A DNA stretch of 64,000 bases, from NCBI GenBank assembly GCA_964602655.1, contig CAZRSF010000029.1:4838-68837 (forward strand), given 5' to 3'. A model generated the notes under the pieces. That model was not told where the DNA came from. It made no database searches and was given only the letters and a program-made list of their open reading frames with translations. The first letter of the stretch is position 1. The number at the start of each line of letters is the position of its first letter. The translations under genes were made by a program, and so were the position numbers. Shown one piece after another: positions 41,434 to 50,601 of this stretch. The stretch is from Moduliflexus sp964602655 (GTDB lineage: Bacteria; Moduliflexota; Moduliflexia; Moduliflexales; Moduliflexaceae).

Positions 41434-43977
41434 TATGTCGGGAATTTCAGCGTTTGAGTCGGGTGTTTGCGGCTGATGCAGATGCGCATTCAGCTTAGGA
41501 AAGGCAATCTGTTGATTCTTTTCTTTAAATACACGTTCGATCTCGAAACGGATATCTGTTTCTGTGGCAACGCCATAATCCAGCAATGTCCAGACCTGAA
41601 GCTTGAACATCAGCGCGTTGTCGCCAAAATCGGAAAACAGCACCATCGGCGCAGGATCAGTCAATACGCGCGGATGTTTTTGGGCGATGTCGTATAACGT
41701 GTGTTCGATAAGTTTCGGGTCTGATCCGTAGGCGGCGCCGACCTGAATCGTCCGGCGCATCCGCATATCTCGGAACGTCCAGTTGGTGACTTGATGCGTG
41801 ATAATTTCAGAATTGGGAAGAATAATGGCGGAATTATCAAACGTGCGAATCACCGTAGAACGGACGTTAATCGTCTCCACCGTCCCCCAAACCCCATTGA
41901 TTTCGAGCACATTGCCGATTTCGATGGGGCGTTCGAACAGCAGGATCAGCCCGCTGATAAAGTTGTTGAAAATGCTCTGCAAACCGAAGCCGATCCCAAT
42001 GCCTAATGCGCCGAACGCCACCGTCAATGTGGTCGTATCAATGCCGATCACATTCAATCCGACCATCACGCCGAAGAACCAGATACTATAGACGGAAAGC
42101 GTCGTGATTGAGGCTTGCACGCCTTTTTGAAGCCCGCTGCCGATAAAGATGCGATGCGTCAGCATCCAGCGCCATATCCGCACCAGAAAACTGATGAGGA
42201 TCAGGGCGATCCCCCCATAAACGAGACGTAAAATGCTGAACTTCATGCTCCCAAGCGGAACTGTGTAGGTGAGGATTTTGAGCAGATTCGTTTTGACGAC
42301 CTCTTGTTCGCCCCAGGCAATCAATAATTGCGTGAAGACCAGCAGCGGCAGCAAAACCCAGGACAGACGAAACACGAGCCATTCGATTTGATGCGATTTC
42401 CCCGATTGTTCAGCCGTGTCCATCGTTTTGACATGCTGCTCCCATTCTTGAATCACCGCAAAGAGAAGAAAACCCCAGAGCGACACCGCCGCCGTTCGCA
42501 GCCAACCGACATACCAGTACTGCGCTAACGCCGCATAGCCTGACAATTCCATCAGGATGCCGCCCGCGCTGATGAAATAGGCCAGTCCGACAAGTGCCGC
42601 GTCAAGCGTCTGCTGGCGTTTGGGAGAGGCGGTGAAATACGTATGCCCCGCAGGCAAATCAGAGATCAGTTTCGAAAATGTGAGCGTCCAGACCAATCCC
42701 CACGCCTCCAGAATGAACCGTTCGAGCAGAAACAGCAGGCTGGCGTGGCCGAACAGCAGGTAGAGCAGCTTATTGAATAGCGCAATCAACGGAATTGCGA
42801 CGGTTAAACGGCGGACATGCGTCAGGCATCGCAGGAGGCGTTCATCATGCGCATCGCGGCTCCAAAAATTCAGAATATCACGCGCCCAGCGATTCAGCAA
42901 CAGCAGCAGAATGGCTGTCAGCATGACATTCAACACGATGTTGATGGAGTCTTCCTGATGCATGCGAGCGTACACACACAGAGAGAGACTGCCCCCTAAC
43001 AACGGAAAGGAACGCTCTAACATTCGAAATAAGAGATTGCGACAGGGGTATTTTTCCAGGGTGATTGTCAATGGAAGTTGCTTGAGAAAACGACGAAATT
43101 TGAACAGCATTGCTACAAACAACGTCAACACCAACGCAAGATTCATCAGGTTGAGGCCATACGCGGCAAAGAAATTCTGCAATACCTGAAGAAGCCCGCC
43201 GGACTGCTCGATAAAGTCGAACGGTTTTTTCAACAGGACAATGTCTTGCCGCAGTTGATCGGAACTGAATAACGAGGCAATATCCGTATTGCGTTCCAAC
43301 AGTTCTCGGCGCTTGCGCGTTTCAAGCAGGCTGGCGATACGTTCGGCCAAGGCGCGAAACTCCTCATGCGCGCCTTGTATGTTCGTCAGCAGTTCATTCT
43401 GGGCTTGTTGAAGCCTTTTGGCCGTGAGATGATTCTGTTCTAATAACACCGTAACCTGTTCCAGCATCTTGATAATGCCTACGGTTTGCGGGTCAGGCGA
43501 AGCCTTTGCTCGCGCAGCCGCTTGAATATCGTCTAATTGCCGCTGATTACGCGTATATTGTTCATACAGAATGTCTCCGGCTTGTTGTGAGGATGCGATC
43601 GCGCTCTGCGTCTCTTGTATCTGTGATTCAAGCGTATCTAAGGTCGCGCGCGTTGCTTTTCGGATGTGTTGCAGTTCGTCGGCAGTCATATTTTCCACCG
43701 CCAACAAATTATGATATGTGGAGAGTTGAATAGAATACGCGCGGATATCCGCATCCACATCGCGTCGTAATTGCTCGACACGCTGCCACTCGTTTTCCAA
43801 TGCGGTCTTGCGTTCTTGTTCTGCCGCCAGCGTCCGCGCCAACGATGATTTCACATCCATGCTCTGCGCCGGGATTGGCGTCGGCGGCGCAGATTGCGCC
43901 GTCGCCGGAGATACGCCTCCAATGCGCGCAATGCAGCAGAAAATGATGGTGAAGACGATGAGATGATGACGTGTCAT
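41416..43977 (-). CDS. MscK-like mechanosensitive channel
   Basis: The 853-residue product has a signal peptide (MTRHHLIVFTIIFCCIARIG) and a periplasmic coiled-coil region of about 200 residues. Many membrane helices (about 275-640) follow, and an MscS domain ends the protein. The pore helix region reads TLTVAFGALGIGIGFGLQSI, followed by FERPIEIGNVLEINGVWGTV and IILPNSEIITHQVTNW. Such channels release osmolytes on hypo-osmotic shock. The architecture matches MscK/YbdG-type large members more than the small MscS. It runs towards the P-loop protein gene and follows the exonuclease-like gene on the same strand. Confidence 0.92.
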   Translation of the reverse strand: MTRHHLIVFTIIFCCIARIGGVSPATAQSAPPTPIPAQSMDVKSSLARTLAAEQERKTALENEWQRVEQLRRDVDADIRAYSIQLSTYHNLLAVENMTADELQHIRKATRATLDTLESQIQETQSAIASSQQAGDILYEQYTRNQRQLDDIQAAARAKASPDPQTVGIIKMLEQVTVLLEQNHLTAKRLQQAQNELLTNIQGAHEEFRALAERIASLLETRKRRELLERNTDIASLFSSDQLRQDIVLLKKPFDFIEQSGGLLQVLQNFFAAYGLNLMNLALVLTLFVAMLFKFRRFLKQLPLTITLEKYPCRNLLFRMLERSFPLLGGSLSLCVYARMHQEDSINIVLNVMLTAILLLLLNRWARDILNFWSRDAHDERLLRCLTHVRRLTVAIPLIALFNKLLYLLFGHASLLFLLERFILEAWGLVWTLTFSKLISDLPAGHTYFTASPKRQQTLDAALVGLAYFISAGGILMELSGYAALAQYWYVGWLRTAAVSLWGFLLFAVIQEWEQHVKTMDTAEQSGKSHQIEWLVFRLSWVLLPLLVFTQLLIAWGEQEVVKTNLLKILTYTVPLGSMKFSILRLVYGGIALILISFLVRIWRWMLTHRIFIGSGLQKGVQASITTLSVYSIWFFGVMVGLNVIGIDTTTLTVAFGALGIGIGFGLQSIFNNFISGLILLFERPIEIGNVLEINGVWGTVETINVRSTVIRTFDNSAIILPNSEIITHQVTNWTFRDMRMRRTIQVGAAYGSDPKLIEHTLYDIAQKHPRVLTDPAPMVLFSDFGDNALMFKLQVWTLLDYGVATETDIRFEIERVFKEKNQQIAFPKLNAHLHQPQTPDSNAEIPDIRTPKS

Positions 43978-44048
43978 ACCCGAAAACCTCCATCAAGAAT
44001 CATGACCGCAAGGGAAGGAATGCGCCAGCGTTCCGATACTCGTCGCTG

Positions 44049-44903
44049 TTACCAGCGAATACCTCCGCGCCAGCCCGGTCGGTTTCCCATGCGACCGCGC
44101 AGCCTGTTGATGAGGGCGGCGTCGGGCGTAAAGGGATTGTCGGGCTTGTCCGGCATCGGCAGCGTGAGGCTTTGGGCGAACGGCGTGGGGCGGACATGGA
44201 GATTATAGCTGTGCGTCATCAGGTGTTCCAAATTGATGACGTCTTCGATATTGTACGCTAACAGGGTTTCTAAGGCGCGTTCATTTTTGAACCGCGTATA
44301 TTCGTTCCAAAACAGCACAGCCATAAAGCCGTCCACATCTTCCAGCCCGTCGCGATGAATTCCGACTTGCTGCTCGCAACGCTTCAAGCCGCCGGAATAT
44401 CCGAGCCGCTTGAGGATATAACGCAGGTCAATCTGCGCGTGGGGCAGCCTGATATCGAAGTAGCGTTCCAAAAACGGAATGTCGAAACACTTGCCGTTGT
44501 ACGTCACGAGGAGTTTGTATTTTCGAATGTCGCGTTTGAATTCGTTGATATTCTGTCCGTGCACGTAATAAAAAACGGACGCGCCGTCATATAAGGCAAT
44601 CGAGGTGATATGATCCGCGTAGCTGCGCAAACCGGTGGTTTCGATGTCGAGATAGGCGACGGTCTCGCGAAATTCTCGAAACAGCCGCCAATGTTCTTGC
44701 GCGTCCAATCGTTCCGCGAAATAGAGCGGGTTCTGCTTCTCTAAATTCGAAAACGAATGCTCGATTTCGCGCGCAATATCCGGCTTATTGGCCTGTGTTT
44801 CGTGGCGAAGCAGATGTTCCCATGATGTAATCCCCGACGACCAGAGTTGCTGTTCGCGCGTCAATCCGACGCCCGACAGATGACAAAAAGTATTTTTCAG
44901 CAC
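44049..44903 (-). CDS. DnaQ-like 3'-5' exonuclease-domain protein (YprB type)
   Basis: The 284-residue product has an N-terminal helical part starting MLKNTFCHLSGVGLTREQQL and an RNase H-like exonuclease domain. Exo I is AYLDIETTGL (Asp86, Glu88), Exo II is LVTYNGKCFDIPFLERYF, and Exo III is LLAYNIEDVINLEHLM. Families with this layout (COG3359) are predicted exonucleases of unknown role. The last 30 residues are Arg/Gly-rich, which suggests nucleic-acid binding. It starts a minus-strand pair with the channel gene. The 200-base gap to the divergent molybdopterin enzyme is AT-rich and shows no other feature. Confidence 0.85.
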   Translation of the reverse strand: MLKNTFCHLSGVGLTREQQLWSSGITSWEHLLRHETQANKPDIAREIEHSFSNLEKQNPLYFAERLDAQEHWRLFREFRETVAYLDIETTGLRSYADHITSIALYDGASVFYYVHGQNINEFKRDIRKYKLLVTYNGKCFDIPFLERYFDIRLPHAQIDLRYILKRLGYSGGLKRCEQQVGIHRDGLEDVDGFMAVLFWNEYTRFKNERALETLLAYNIEDVINLEHLMTHSYNLHVRPTPFAQSLTLPMPDKPDNPFTPDAALINRLRGRMGNRPGWRGGIRW

Positions 44904-45104
44904 GTGTTCGATTCCTTCCCAATCTGATGTCCTCGTTTATTTGCAATCTAAATCTTGACAGCATCGTATTCGACGTAAAACGCAGCTTACATACGCCGCA
45001 TTTGTCAAGAAAATAGCTCAGAGCGCCGAGAAATTTATGAATTTGGGCGTGTCGCCGTGAAGCGTTGACTGCAAACGCTTCACTTTCGCGCGCCTCTCCG
45101 ATAT

Positions 45105-47069
45105 ATGAAAACTATTGTGACCGCCTGCGCCCGCGATTGCTACGACACCTGTTCGCTTGTCGCGACGCTGAACGACGCCGGGCAGATCGTTTCAACCAAC
45201 GGCGATCCGAACCATCCGTTGACGCAGGGCTTCACCTGTCCGCGCGGCGTGAAAGACGGACAACGCCTCACCACAAACCGCGTGACGCAGCCGTTTCTCC
45301 GGCGAGGGACTGAATTTGCGCCGACGGATTGGGACACGGCGCTGGACATTGTCGCCGTGCGCTTTGCCGAGATTATCGGAACGCATGGCGCGGAAGCGTT
45401 GCTCTATCTCGATTATGCCGGAAACGCCGGGCTGATTACCGAGACGTTTTCGCGCCGCCTCTGGTATGCGCTCGGCGCGACGCAGACGGATCATGCCGTG
45501 TGCAGCAAGGCCGGACATCGCGGCATCGGCCTGCATTACGGCAGGCGCTCCGGCGTCTTTCCGCATGAACTCCCCGACATGCCGCTGATCGTGTTCTGGG
45601 GCTTCAATGCCGCCGTCAGTTCGCCGCATCAATTTGCGTTAGCGCGGAAAGCGCGGCAGCAGCATGGCGCGAAAATCGTCGTCATTGATCCGCGCAACAG
45701 CGAAACCGCGCAGCAGGCCGATCTGTGGCTGCAACCGCGCCCCGGCACGGATGTCGCGTTGGCGTATGGCGTTATGTCGCATCTGATTCGGCGGCAGGCG
45801 CTTGACGAGAATTTTTTGCGCGATTGGACGCTTGGCGTTGACGCATTACAAGCCGAAGCCGCGCAATGGACGCCGGAACGGGTCGAGCGCGTCACCGGTG
45901 TGTCGCCAGCGCAATTGGACGCGCTCGGCGATCTTTATCGTACATATCGCCCCGGCGCGACGCTGATCGGCATCGGCTTGCAAAAATGCGATTTCGGCGC
46001 GGATCAAGCGCGGGCGGTCTCGTTCATCCCTGCGCTGCTCGGCCAGCATCGCGGCTTTTATTACACCAACGGCAGCGCATTTTATACGGATGACGACATC
46101 ATTGCCGGAAAAACACTGACCGGTAAAGCTTCGCCGGTTGTGCCGCAGGTCGGATTAGCCGAGTTGTTAGCGCAGGGAACGTTTCGCGGGATGATGATTC
46201 AAGGGATGAATCCCGCCGTCACGCTGCCGAATCAACGCGCATTCCGCGCAGGGCTGCAACGCGATGATCTGTTTGTCGTCGCGCATGACACGCATTGGAC
46301 TGAGACCGCAAAATATGCCGATGTCGTCTTGCCTGCGCCGACCTATCTTGAAAAAGCGGATGTCGTCGTCCCCTGGTCGCATGACCGGATTCGTTTGTCG
46401 CCAGCGCTCGTCGCGCCCGTGACCGATAGCCGCGACGAAGTCTGGCTGATGCGCGAATTGGCGCGACGGCTGCCTGTCCAAGATGAATGGGTACGCGCCG
46501 ATCCCTGGAATGTGCTTGAAGCGTCCTTTCAGGGGGCATTCGAAGACGGCAATTGGCACGATCTGATGGCGGGGAAACTGCTGACGCTCAAAAAACGACC
46601 GAACGCGGAATATGAAACGCCGTCGGGAAGAATCGAATTTGCGGCGTCGCAAGCCGCGCAATTCGGCGTCAACCCGCTGCCGATCCAGCATGAAATACGT
46701 GCGGCAGATGATGAATTCACGCTGCTGAACAGCGCCAGCGCCCGCTATACCAGTTCCCAGTTTCAGGAAGTGTACGGCGCGATTCCGGCCATCGTTCAGA
46801 TCAATCCGGTGGACGCCGAACGACTTGGCATTCAGCAAGGGGAAACCGTGACGCTGATAAACGAGCGCGGCGAATTGCGCGTCTGCGCCGACGTAACCGA
46901 TAACGTGCCATCCGGCGTGCTCTGGTCGCCCCGCCAACATGCCGATTTGGTCGGAAATCCGCAAAATATTTTAATGACCAGCGATCCGCAAACATTCGGC
47001 AGTGGGCCGAGATTCAATTCGACGCGAGTGAGAATTATCAAAAACCCCGGCGGGAAGGCTCCTCAGTAG
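45105..47069 (+). CDS. Molybdopterin oxidoreductase (YoaE-like)
   Basis: The 654-residue product belongs to the DMSO reductase superfamily. An N-terminal [4Fe-4S] site is formed by CARDCYDTC and FTCPRG (Cys8, Cys12, Cys16, Cys45). The molybdopterin-binding domains include IVVIDPRNSETAQQADLWLQ, MMIQGMNPAVTLPNQ and YADVVLPAPTYLEKAD. The C-terminal dinucleotide-binding domain reads VQINPVDAERLGIQQGETVT. No Tat signal is present, so it is probably cytoplasmic. It stands alone, without electron-transfer subunits. The substrate is unknown; related proteins are annotated only as putative oxidoreductases. Confidence 0.9.
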   Translation: MKTIVTACARDCYDTCSLVATLNDAGQIVSTNGDPNHPLTQGFTCPRGVKDGQRLTTNRVTQPFLRRGTEFAPTDWDTALDIVAVRFAEIIGTHGAEALLYLDYAGNAGLITETFSRRLWYALGATQTDHAVCSKAGHRGIGLHYGRRSGVFPHELPDMPLIVFWGFNAAVSSPHQFALARKARQQHGAKIVVIDPRNSETAQQADLWLQPRPGTDVALAYGVMSHLIRRQALDENFLRDWTLGVDALQAEAAQWTPERVERVTGVSPAQLDALGDLYRTYRPGATLIGIGLQKCDFGADQARAVSFIPALLGQHRGFYYTNGSAFYTDDDIIAGKTLTGKASPVVPQVGLAELLAQGTFRGMMIQGMNPAVTLPNQRAFRAGLQRDDLFVVAHDTHWTETAKYADVVLPAPTYLEKADVVVPWSHDRIRLSPALVAPVTDSRDEVWLMRELARRLPVQDEWVRADPWNVLEASFQGAFEDGNWHDLMAGKLLTLKKRPNAEYETPSGRIEFAASQAAQFGVNPLPIQHEIRAADDEFTLLNSASARYTSSQFQEVYGAIPAIVQINPVDAERLGIQQGETVTLINERGELRVCADVTDNVPSGVLWSPRQHADLVGNPQNILMTSDPQTFGSGPRFNSTRVRIIKNPGGKAPQ

Positions 47070-47321
47070 CATGGCAGGGTATCATTGTCGATCACTTAAG
47101 GCAAGGCTGTTAATCGTGTATTATGAGGAGCGTCAGTGACAATGTTTCATGGGAACTCACTGGCAATGCAAACGCTATGAACAAAAAGAATCGGACATGT
47201 TAACCTCGTTGAAAAAGATGCGCATGGCGCGCATTGGTTCTTCAGATATTTTCTCGCCTTTCGTTGTCAACCGAACCGAGCAATCTGCGTCAGAAGAGAA
47301 TATAACTTTTTCAGATTAAAG

Positions 47322-47352
47322 TTGACAGAAAAACCGCTGTTCCAAATATGAT
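47322..47352 (+). promoter_or_regulatory. Possible promoter of the decarboxylase operon
   Basis: TTGACA (47322-47327) is followed 19 bases later by TATGAT (47347-47352), 135 bases upstream of the carboxyltransferase gene. The spacing is longer than ideal. The leader contains a GGCGGGA/TCCTGCC hairpin, but I cannot match it to a known riboswitch. The remaining part of the 418-base gap (47070-47487) shows nothing. Confidence 0.35.
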
Positions 47353-47487
47353 TTCGCCCTGTATTCTCCTCTGATAAAGGCAAACTTATGTTGTTATCAC
47401 AAGATGCGGGCGGGAGCAATGACATGCCTATTCCTGCCACATCGTTTCTGGTTTTATGAACGCCCAATATAGCCAAAAGAGAATCGT

Positions 47488-49047
47488 ATGGAGTATCCAA
47501 CAATTGAGCAACTGATTGAACAATTAGAACAAAAACATACCAAGATCGCTGCCGGAGGCGGACTTGACAGCATCAATAAACAGCATGAAAGCGGCAAATT
47601 GACGGCGCGGGAACGGATCGCAAAATTATTCGACGCCGGAACGTTTATGGAATTGGACATGCTGGTCGAACATCACTGCGTCAATTTCGGCATGGAAACG
47701 AAAGCAGTTCCGTGTGACGGTGTAGTGACGGGCTATGGGCAGATTAACGGCCGTTTAGCGTATGCGTTCGCGCAGGATTTTACCGTGATTGGCGGTTCGC
47801 TCGGCGAAATGCACGCCCGGAAAATCTGCAAGCTGCAAGACCTCGCGTTGAAGATGGGCGCGCCGATCATCGGCATCAACGATTCCGGCGGAGCGCGCAT
47901 TCAAGAAGGGATTGACTCTCTATTCGGCTATGGCGAAATCTTTTTCCGCAATACCAACGCATCCGGCGTGATTCCGCAAATTTCCGTGATTGCCGGCCCA
48001 TGCGCAGGCGGCGCGGTCTATTCGCCAGCGTTGACCGATTTCGTCTTTATGGAAAAAGAGTCGGCGCGGATGTTCATTACCGGCCCGGACGTTATCAAAG
48101 CCGTCACCGGCGAAGATGTTAGCGCGGAAGCCCTCGGCGGCGCGATGGCGCACAACCAGACCTCCGGCGTCGCCCATTTTGCCTGCGATTCCGAAGATGA
48201 ATTGTTCGACAAAATCCGGGAACTGCTGACGTATCTGCCGCAGAACAACATGGATGAACCGATGTTCGTCGAAAGCGACGACGCGGCGGATCGCATGGAT
48301 GACGCGCTGGCTCAGATCGTTCCGACCAACCCGAACAAGCCGTATGACGCGCGAGACGTCATTCGATCCGTCGTTGATTCCGGCACATTTTTCGAATCGC
48401 ATCAGCATTACGCTCAGAACATTGTCGTCGGGTTTGCGCGATTGCAAGGACAGACGATTGGCATTGTGGCGAATCAGGCGAAGGTGATGGCGGGCTGCCT
48501 CGATATTAACGCCTCCGATAAAGGGGCGCGGTTCGTGCGGTTCTGCGATGCGTTCAATATTCCGTTACTGACGATTGTGGACACGCCCGGTTATCTTCCC
48601 GGCACAGCGCAGGAACATGGCGGCGTGATTCGGCATGGCGCGAAATTGCTGTATGCCTATTCCGAAGCGACGGTGCCGAAAGTGACATTGATCGTGCGGA
48701 AAGCTTACGGCGGCGCGTATATCGCGATGTGTTCCCGCCATCTTGGCGCAGATATGGTGATTGCCTGGCCGCAGGCGGAGATCGCGGTGATGGGCGCAGA
48801 GGGCGCAGCCAACATCATCTTCCGCAAAGAGATCAATAGCGCGGCAGACAAAAACGCGAAACGGCAGGAGAAAATCGAAGAGTACCGCGATAAATTCTCG
48901 AACCCGTATCAGGCGGCGCAGCGCGGCTATGTGGATCAGGTCATTCATCCGAAAACGACGCGGCCAACGTTGATTTCGGCGTTTGCGATGGCATCCACCA
49001 AACGGGAGAAACGCCCGCAGAAAAAGCACGGAAATATCCCGTTGTAG
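47488..49047 (+). CDS. mmdA: Biotin-dependent carboxyltransferase alpha subunit (methylmalonyl-CoA decarboxylase type)
   Basis: The 519-residue product belongs to the PccB/MmdA family. It moves the carboxyl group between acyl-CoA and biotin. Key segments are HESGKLTARERIAKLFDAGT, FAQDFTVIGGSLGEMHARKI, GINDSGGARIQEGIDSLFGY and GPCAGGAVYSPALTDF, which contains an oxyanion-hole glycine pair. FVDTPGYLPGTAQEHGGVIR-like positions appear near the end as IVDTPGYLPGTAQEHGG. It heads an operon with two OadG-like subunits, a biotin carrier and the Na+-translocating beta subunit. Decarboxylation of (S)-methylmalonyl-CoA therefore probably drives Na+ export. Confidence 0.95.
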   Translation: MEYPTIEQLIEQLEQKHTKIAAGGGLDSINKQHESGKLTARERIAKLFDAGTFMELDMLVEHHCVNFGMETKAVPCDGVVTGYGQINGRLAYAFAQDFTVIGGSLGEMHARKICKLQDLALKMGAPIIGINDSGGARIQEGIDSLFGYGEIFFRNTNASGVIPQISVIAGPCAGGAVYSPALTDFVFMEKESARMFITGPDVIKAVTGEDVSAEALGGAMAHNQTSGVAHFACDSEDELFDKIRELLTYLPQNNMDEPMFVESDDAADRMDDALAQIVPTNPNKPYDARDVIRSVVDSGTFFESHQHYAQNIVVGFARLQGQTIGIVANQAKVMAGCLDINASDKGARFVRFCDAFNIPLLTIVDTPGYLPGTAQEHGGVIRHGAKLLYAYSEATVPKVTLIVRKAYGGAYIAMCSRHLGADMVIAWPQAEIAVMGAEGAANIIFRKEINSAADKNAKRQEKIEEYRDKFSNPYQAAQRGYVDQVIHPKTTRPTLISAFAMASTKREKRPQKKHGNIPL

Positions 49048-49115
49048 TAAGTCGTTTCAGTTGTTCGGACGTTCGGAATACGAAAAATGACTGAAATGAT
49101 GCAGTAGGTTATAGC

Positions 49116-49148
49116 AGCCCTGTCAGGGTTTGAAACCCTGACAGGGCT
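49116..49148. repeat. 33-bp CCCTGTCAG/CTGACAGGG palindrome, copy 3
   Basis: AGCCCTGTCAGGG is mirrored exactly by CCCTGACAGGGCT around TTTGAAA. It lies within the decarboxylase operon, between the alpha subunit and the first OadG-like gene. There it could lower downstream expression or protect mRNA ends. Confidence 0.88.
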
Positions 49149-49219
49149 TCAGAGATAGCAGTCGAATGTTTCGGGAGAGGTCATGTATTCTATTATTAAT
49201 ATATTATGGAGGTAACCAC

Positions 49220-49375
49220 ATGGAATTAGAAGGTTTATACGGAGGAATCATCGTTTCGCTCGTTGATTTCGCGATGGTCTTTCTGATTCTCGGCGGTCTT
49301 GCATGGGCGGTAAAAGGGCTGGAAAAATTCGTCGCCTTTTTAGAACAGCGCAAACTGTCGGAATCACCTAAATAG
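49220..49375 (+). CDS. OadG-like small membrane subunit, short form
   Basis: The 51-residue product has one transmembrane helix (GGIIVSLVDFAMVFLILGGL) and a charged tail. It belongs to the OadG-related small transporter subunits of Na+-pumping decarboxylases. The ATG at 49220 has GGAGG 8 bases upstream; an upstream extension of 18 codons is unlikely. The first 42 residues are identical to those of the next gene. It is comparable to the tiny epsilon subunit of Veillonella methylmalonyl-CoA decarboxylase, which is also encoded beside a longer paralogous delta subunit. Confidence 0.85.
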   Translation: MELEGLYGGIIVSLVDFAMVFLILGGLAWAVKGLEKFVAFLEQRKLSESPK

Positions 49376-49396
49376 TTTTTCTGGAGGACATATATT

Positions 49397-50014
49397 ATGG
49401 AATTAGAAGGTTTATACGGAGGAATCATCGTTTCGCTCGTTGATTTCGCCATGGTGTTTCTGATTCTCGGCGGGTTAGCCTGGGCGGTCAAAGGACTGGA
49501 AAAATTCGTGGCCTTTCTCGAAGCGCCGCAATCAGCCCCGAAACCGGCTATGCCGACGCCCGTCATTCCGGCGTCCATGCCGCCGATTGACGTGCCGGCG
49601 CATTTAGCCGCTGTCACCGCGGCGTTGTGCGACTATGCGGGACTCACGCCGGGATCGTTCGCGATCACCAAAATCGAGCCAATCGGATATCTGGTTCCTG
49701 CGCAAGGAGCGCCGATAAACGTGCCAGCGCATTTGGCGGCCATCACGGCGGCAGTCAGCAGCTATACCGGATTGACGCCCGGATCATTCGAAATTGATTC
49801 GCTTACGCCGTTGAATATGCCGACGTGGTTGACGTATGGCAGTAACATGGCGGTAGAGATGGGCGCGGCTCAAGTGGCGGCAATTACGGCAGCGATTTCT
49901 GAGTTTACGGCAGCGCCGGTCGGGTCGTTACGGATTACCGGAGTGACGCCGGTCGCATCGGCAAATGCCTGGAAAGTCGCTGGCAGAATGGAATTGATGA
50001 ATAATCGAGAATAA
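49397..50014 (+). CDS. OadG-like membrane subunit with three soluble repeats, long form
   Basis: The 205-residue product begins with 42 residues identical to the short form, including the single membrane helix. A Pro/Ala linker follows, then three copies of a motif of about 30 residues: PAHLAAVTAALCDYAGLTPG (65-95), PAHLAAITAAVSSYTGLTPG (108-138) and QVAAITAAISEFTAAPVGSL (157-185). The end, AWKVAGRMELMNNRE, matches the usual C-terminus of OadG/MmdD subunits. OadG-type subunits hold the carboxyltransferase and beta subunit together. The gene follows the short form by 21 bases; a duplication is evident at the DNA level as well. Confidence 0.88.
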   Translation: MELEGLYGGIIVSLVDFAMVFLILGGLAWAVKGLEKFVAFLEAPQSAPKPAMPTPVIPASMPPIDVPAHLAAVTAALCDYAGLTPGSFAITKIEPIGYLVPAQGAPINVPAHLAAITAAVSSYTGLTPGSFEIDSLTPLNMPTWLTYGSNMAVEMGAAQVAAITAAISEFTAAPVGSLRITGVTPVASANAWKVAGRMELMNNRE

Positions 50015-50056
50015 CACGTTGAAACGGATTGCAAACAAAATATAAAGGAGTCTTGT

Positions 50057-50092
50057 ATGTCGAAATTGCATTTCGACACCCGCGCCGTATGA
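50057..50092 (+). other. 11-codon mini-ORF with a good ribosome-binding site
   Basis: In the 139-base gap before the biotin-carrier gene, AAAGGAG is followed 6 bases later by ATG and 11 codons (MSKLHFDTRAV). The first codons coincide with a GTCGAAATTGCATTTCGAC palindrome related to the dispersed GTCGAAACT family. A second palindromic stretch, GGACGAAAAAAAATTTCGTCC, lies at about 50112-50132. It is most likely a start site disrupted by insertion of repeat DNA, or a leader peptide. Confidence 0.35.
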
Positions 50093-50153
50093 ACAGGCGG
50101 ACGAGTGGACGAAAAAAAATTTCGTCCTACATGTACATGGGAGAAAAATATTT

Positions 50154-50567
50154 ATGAAAACATATCAAGTGACTGTAAATGGGCAAGTTTTCGAAGTGAC
50201 TGTGGAAGAAATGGCTGCTGGCGCAGGAACGATCCCGGCTGCGCCGAAAGTTCAACCGATGGCTGCGCCGAAACCGGCTCCACAGCCTGCGCCTCAAGCC
50301 GCTCCTGCCCCGGCGCCGAAACCGGCTGCTGCTCCGGCTGGCGCTGTTGCAGGCGGAAAAACGATTCAAGCGCCGCTGCCAGGCAAGATCATGAAAATCA
50401 ATTTTACGACCGGCACAAGCGTCAAACGCGGCGACGTGCTGGTGGTGTTGGAAGCGATGAAAATGGAAAATGACATCATGTCCCCGATGGATGGGACGAT
50501 TGCGTCTATCAATATCAATCCCGGAGATACGGTGAACACCGGCGACGTGCTTATCGTGCTCGCGTAG
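50154..50567 (+). CDS. mmdC: Biotin carboxyl carrier subunit
   Basis: The 137-residue product carries the biotin attachment site EAMKMEN with Lys103. An N-terminal strand region (MKTYQVTVNGQVFEVTVEEM) is joined by an Ala/Pro-rich flexible linker (30-65) to a C-terminal biotinyl domain of about 70 residues. The arrangement equals MmdC/GcdC and the C-terminus of OadA. It shuttles CO2 as carboxybiotin from the carboxyltransferase to the membrane beta subunit encoded next. Confidence 0.96.
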   Translation: MKTYQVTVNGQVFEVTVEEMAAGAGTIPAAPKVQPMAAPKPAPQPAPQAAPAPAPKPAAAPAGAVAGGKTIQAPLPGKIMKINFTTGTSVKRGDVLVVLEAMKMENDIMSPMDGTIASININPGDTVNTGDVLIVLA

Positions 50568-50601
50568 CCGTTCACATTTCGAATAAAGGAGCGAATGAAT
50601 A

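Noticed and set aside
47353..47487. Possible c-di-GMP or other riboswitch upstream of mmdA (GGCAAAC seen)
   Set aside because: Apart from a few bases of GEMM-like sequence, the conserved core and tetraloop-receptor parts are missing.
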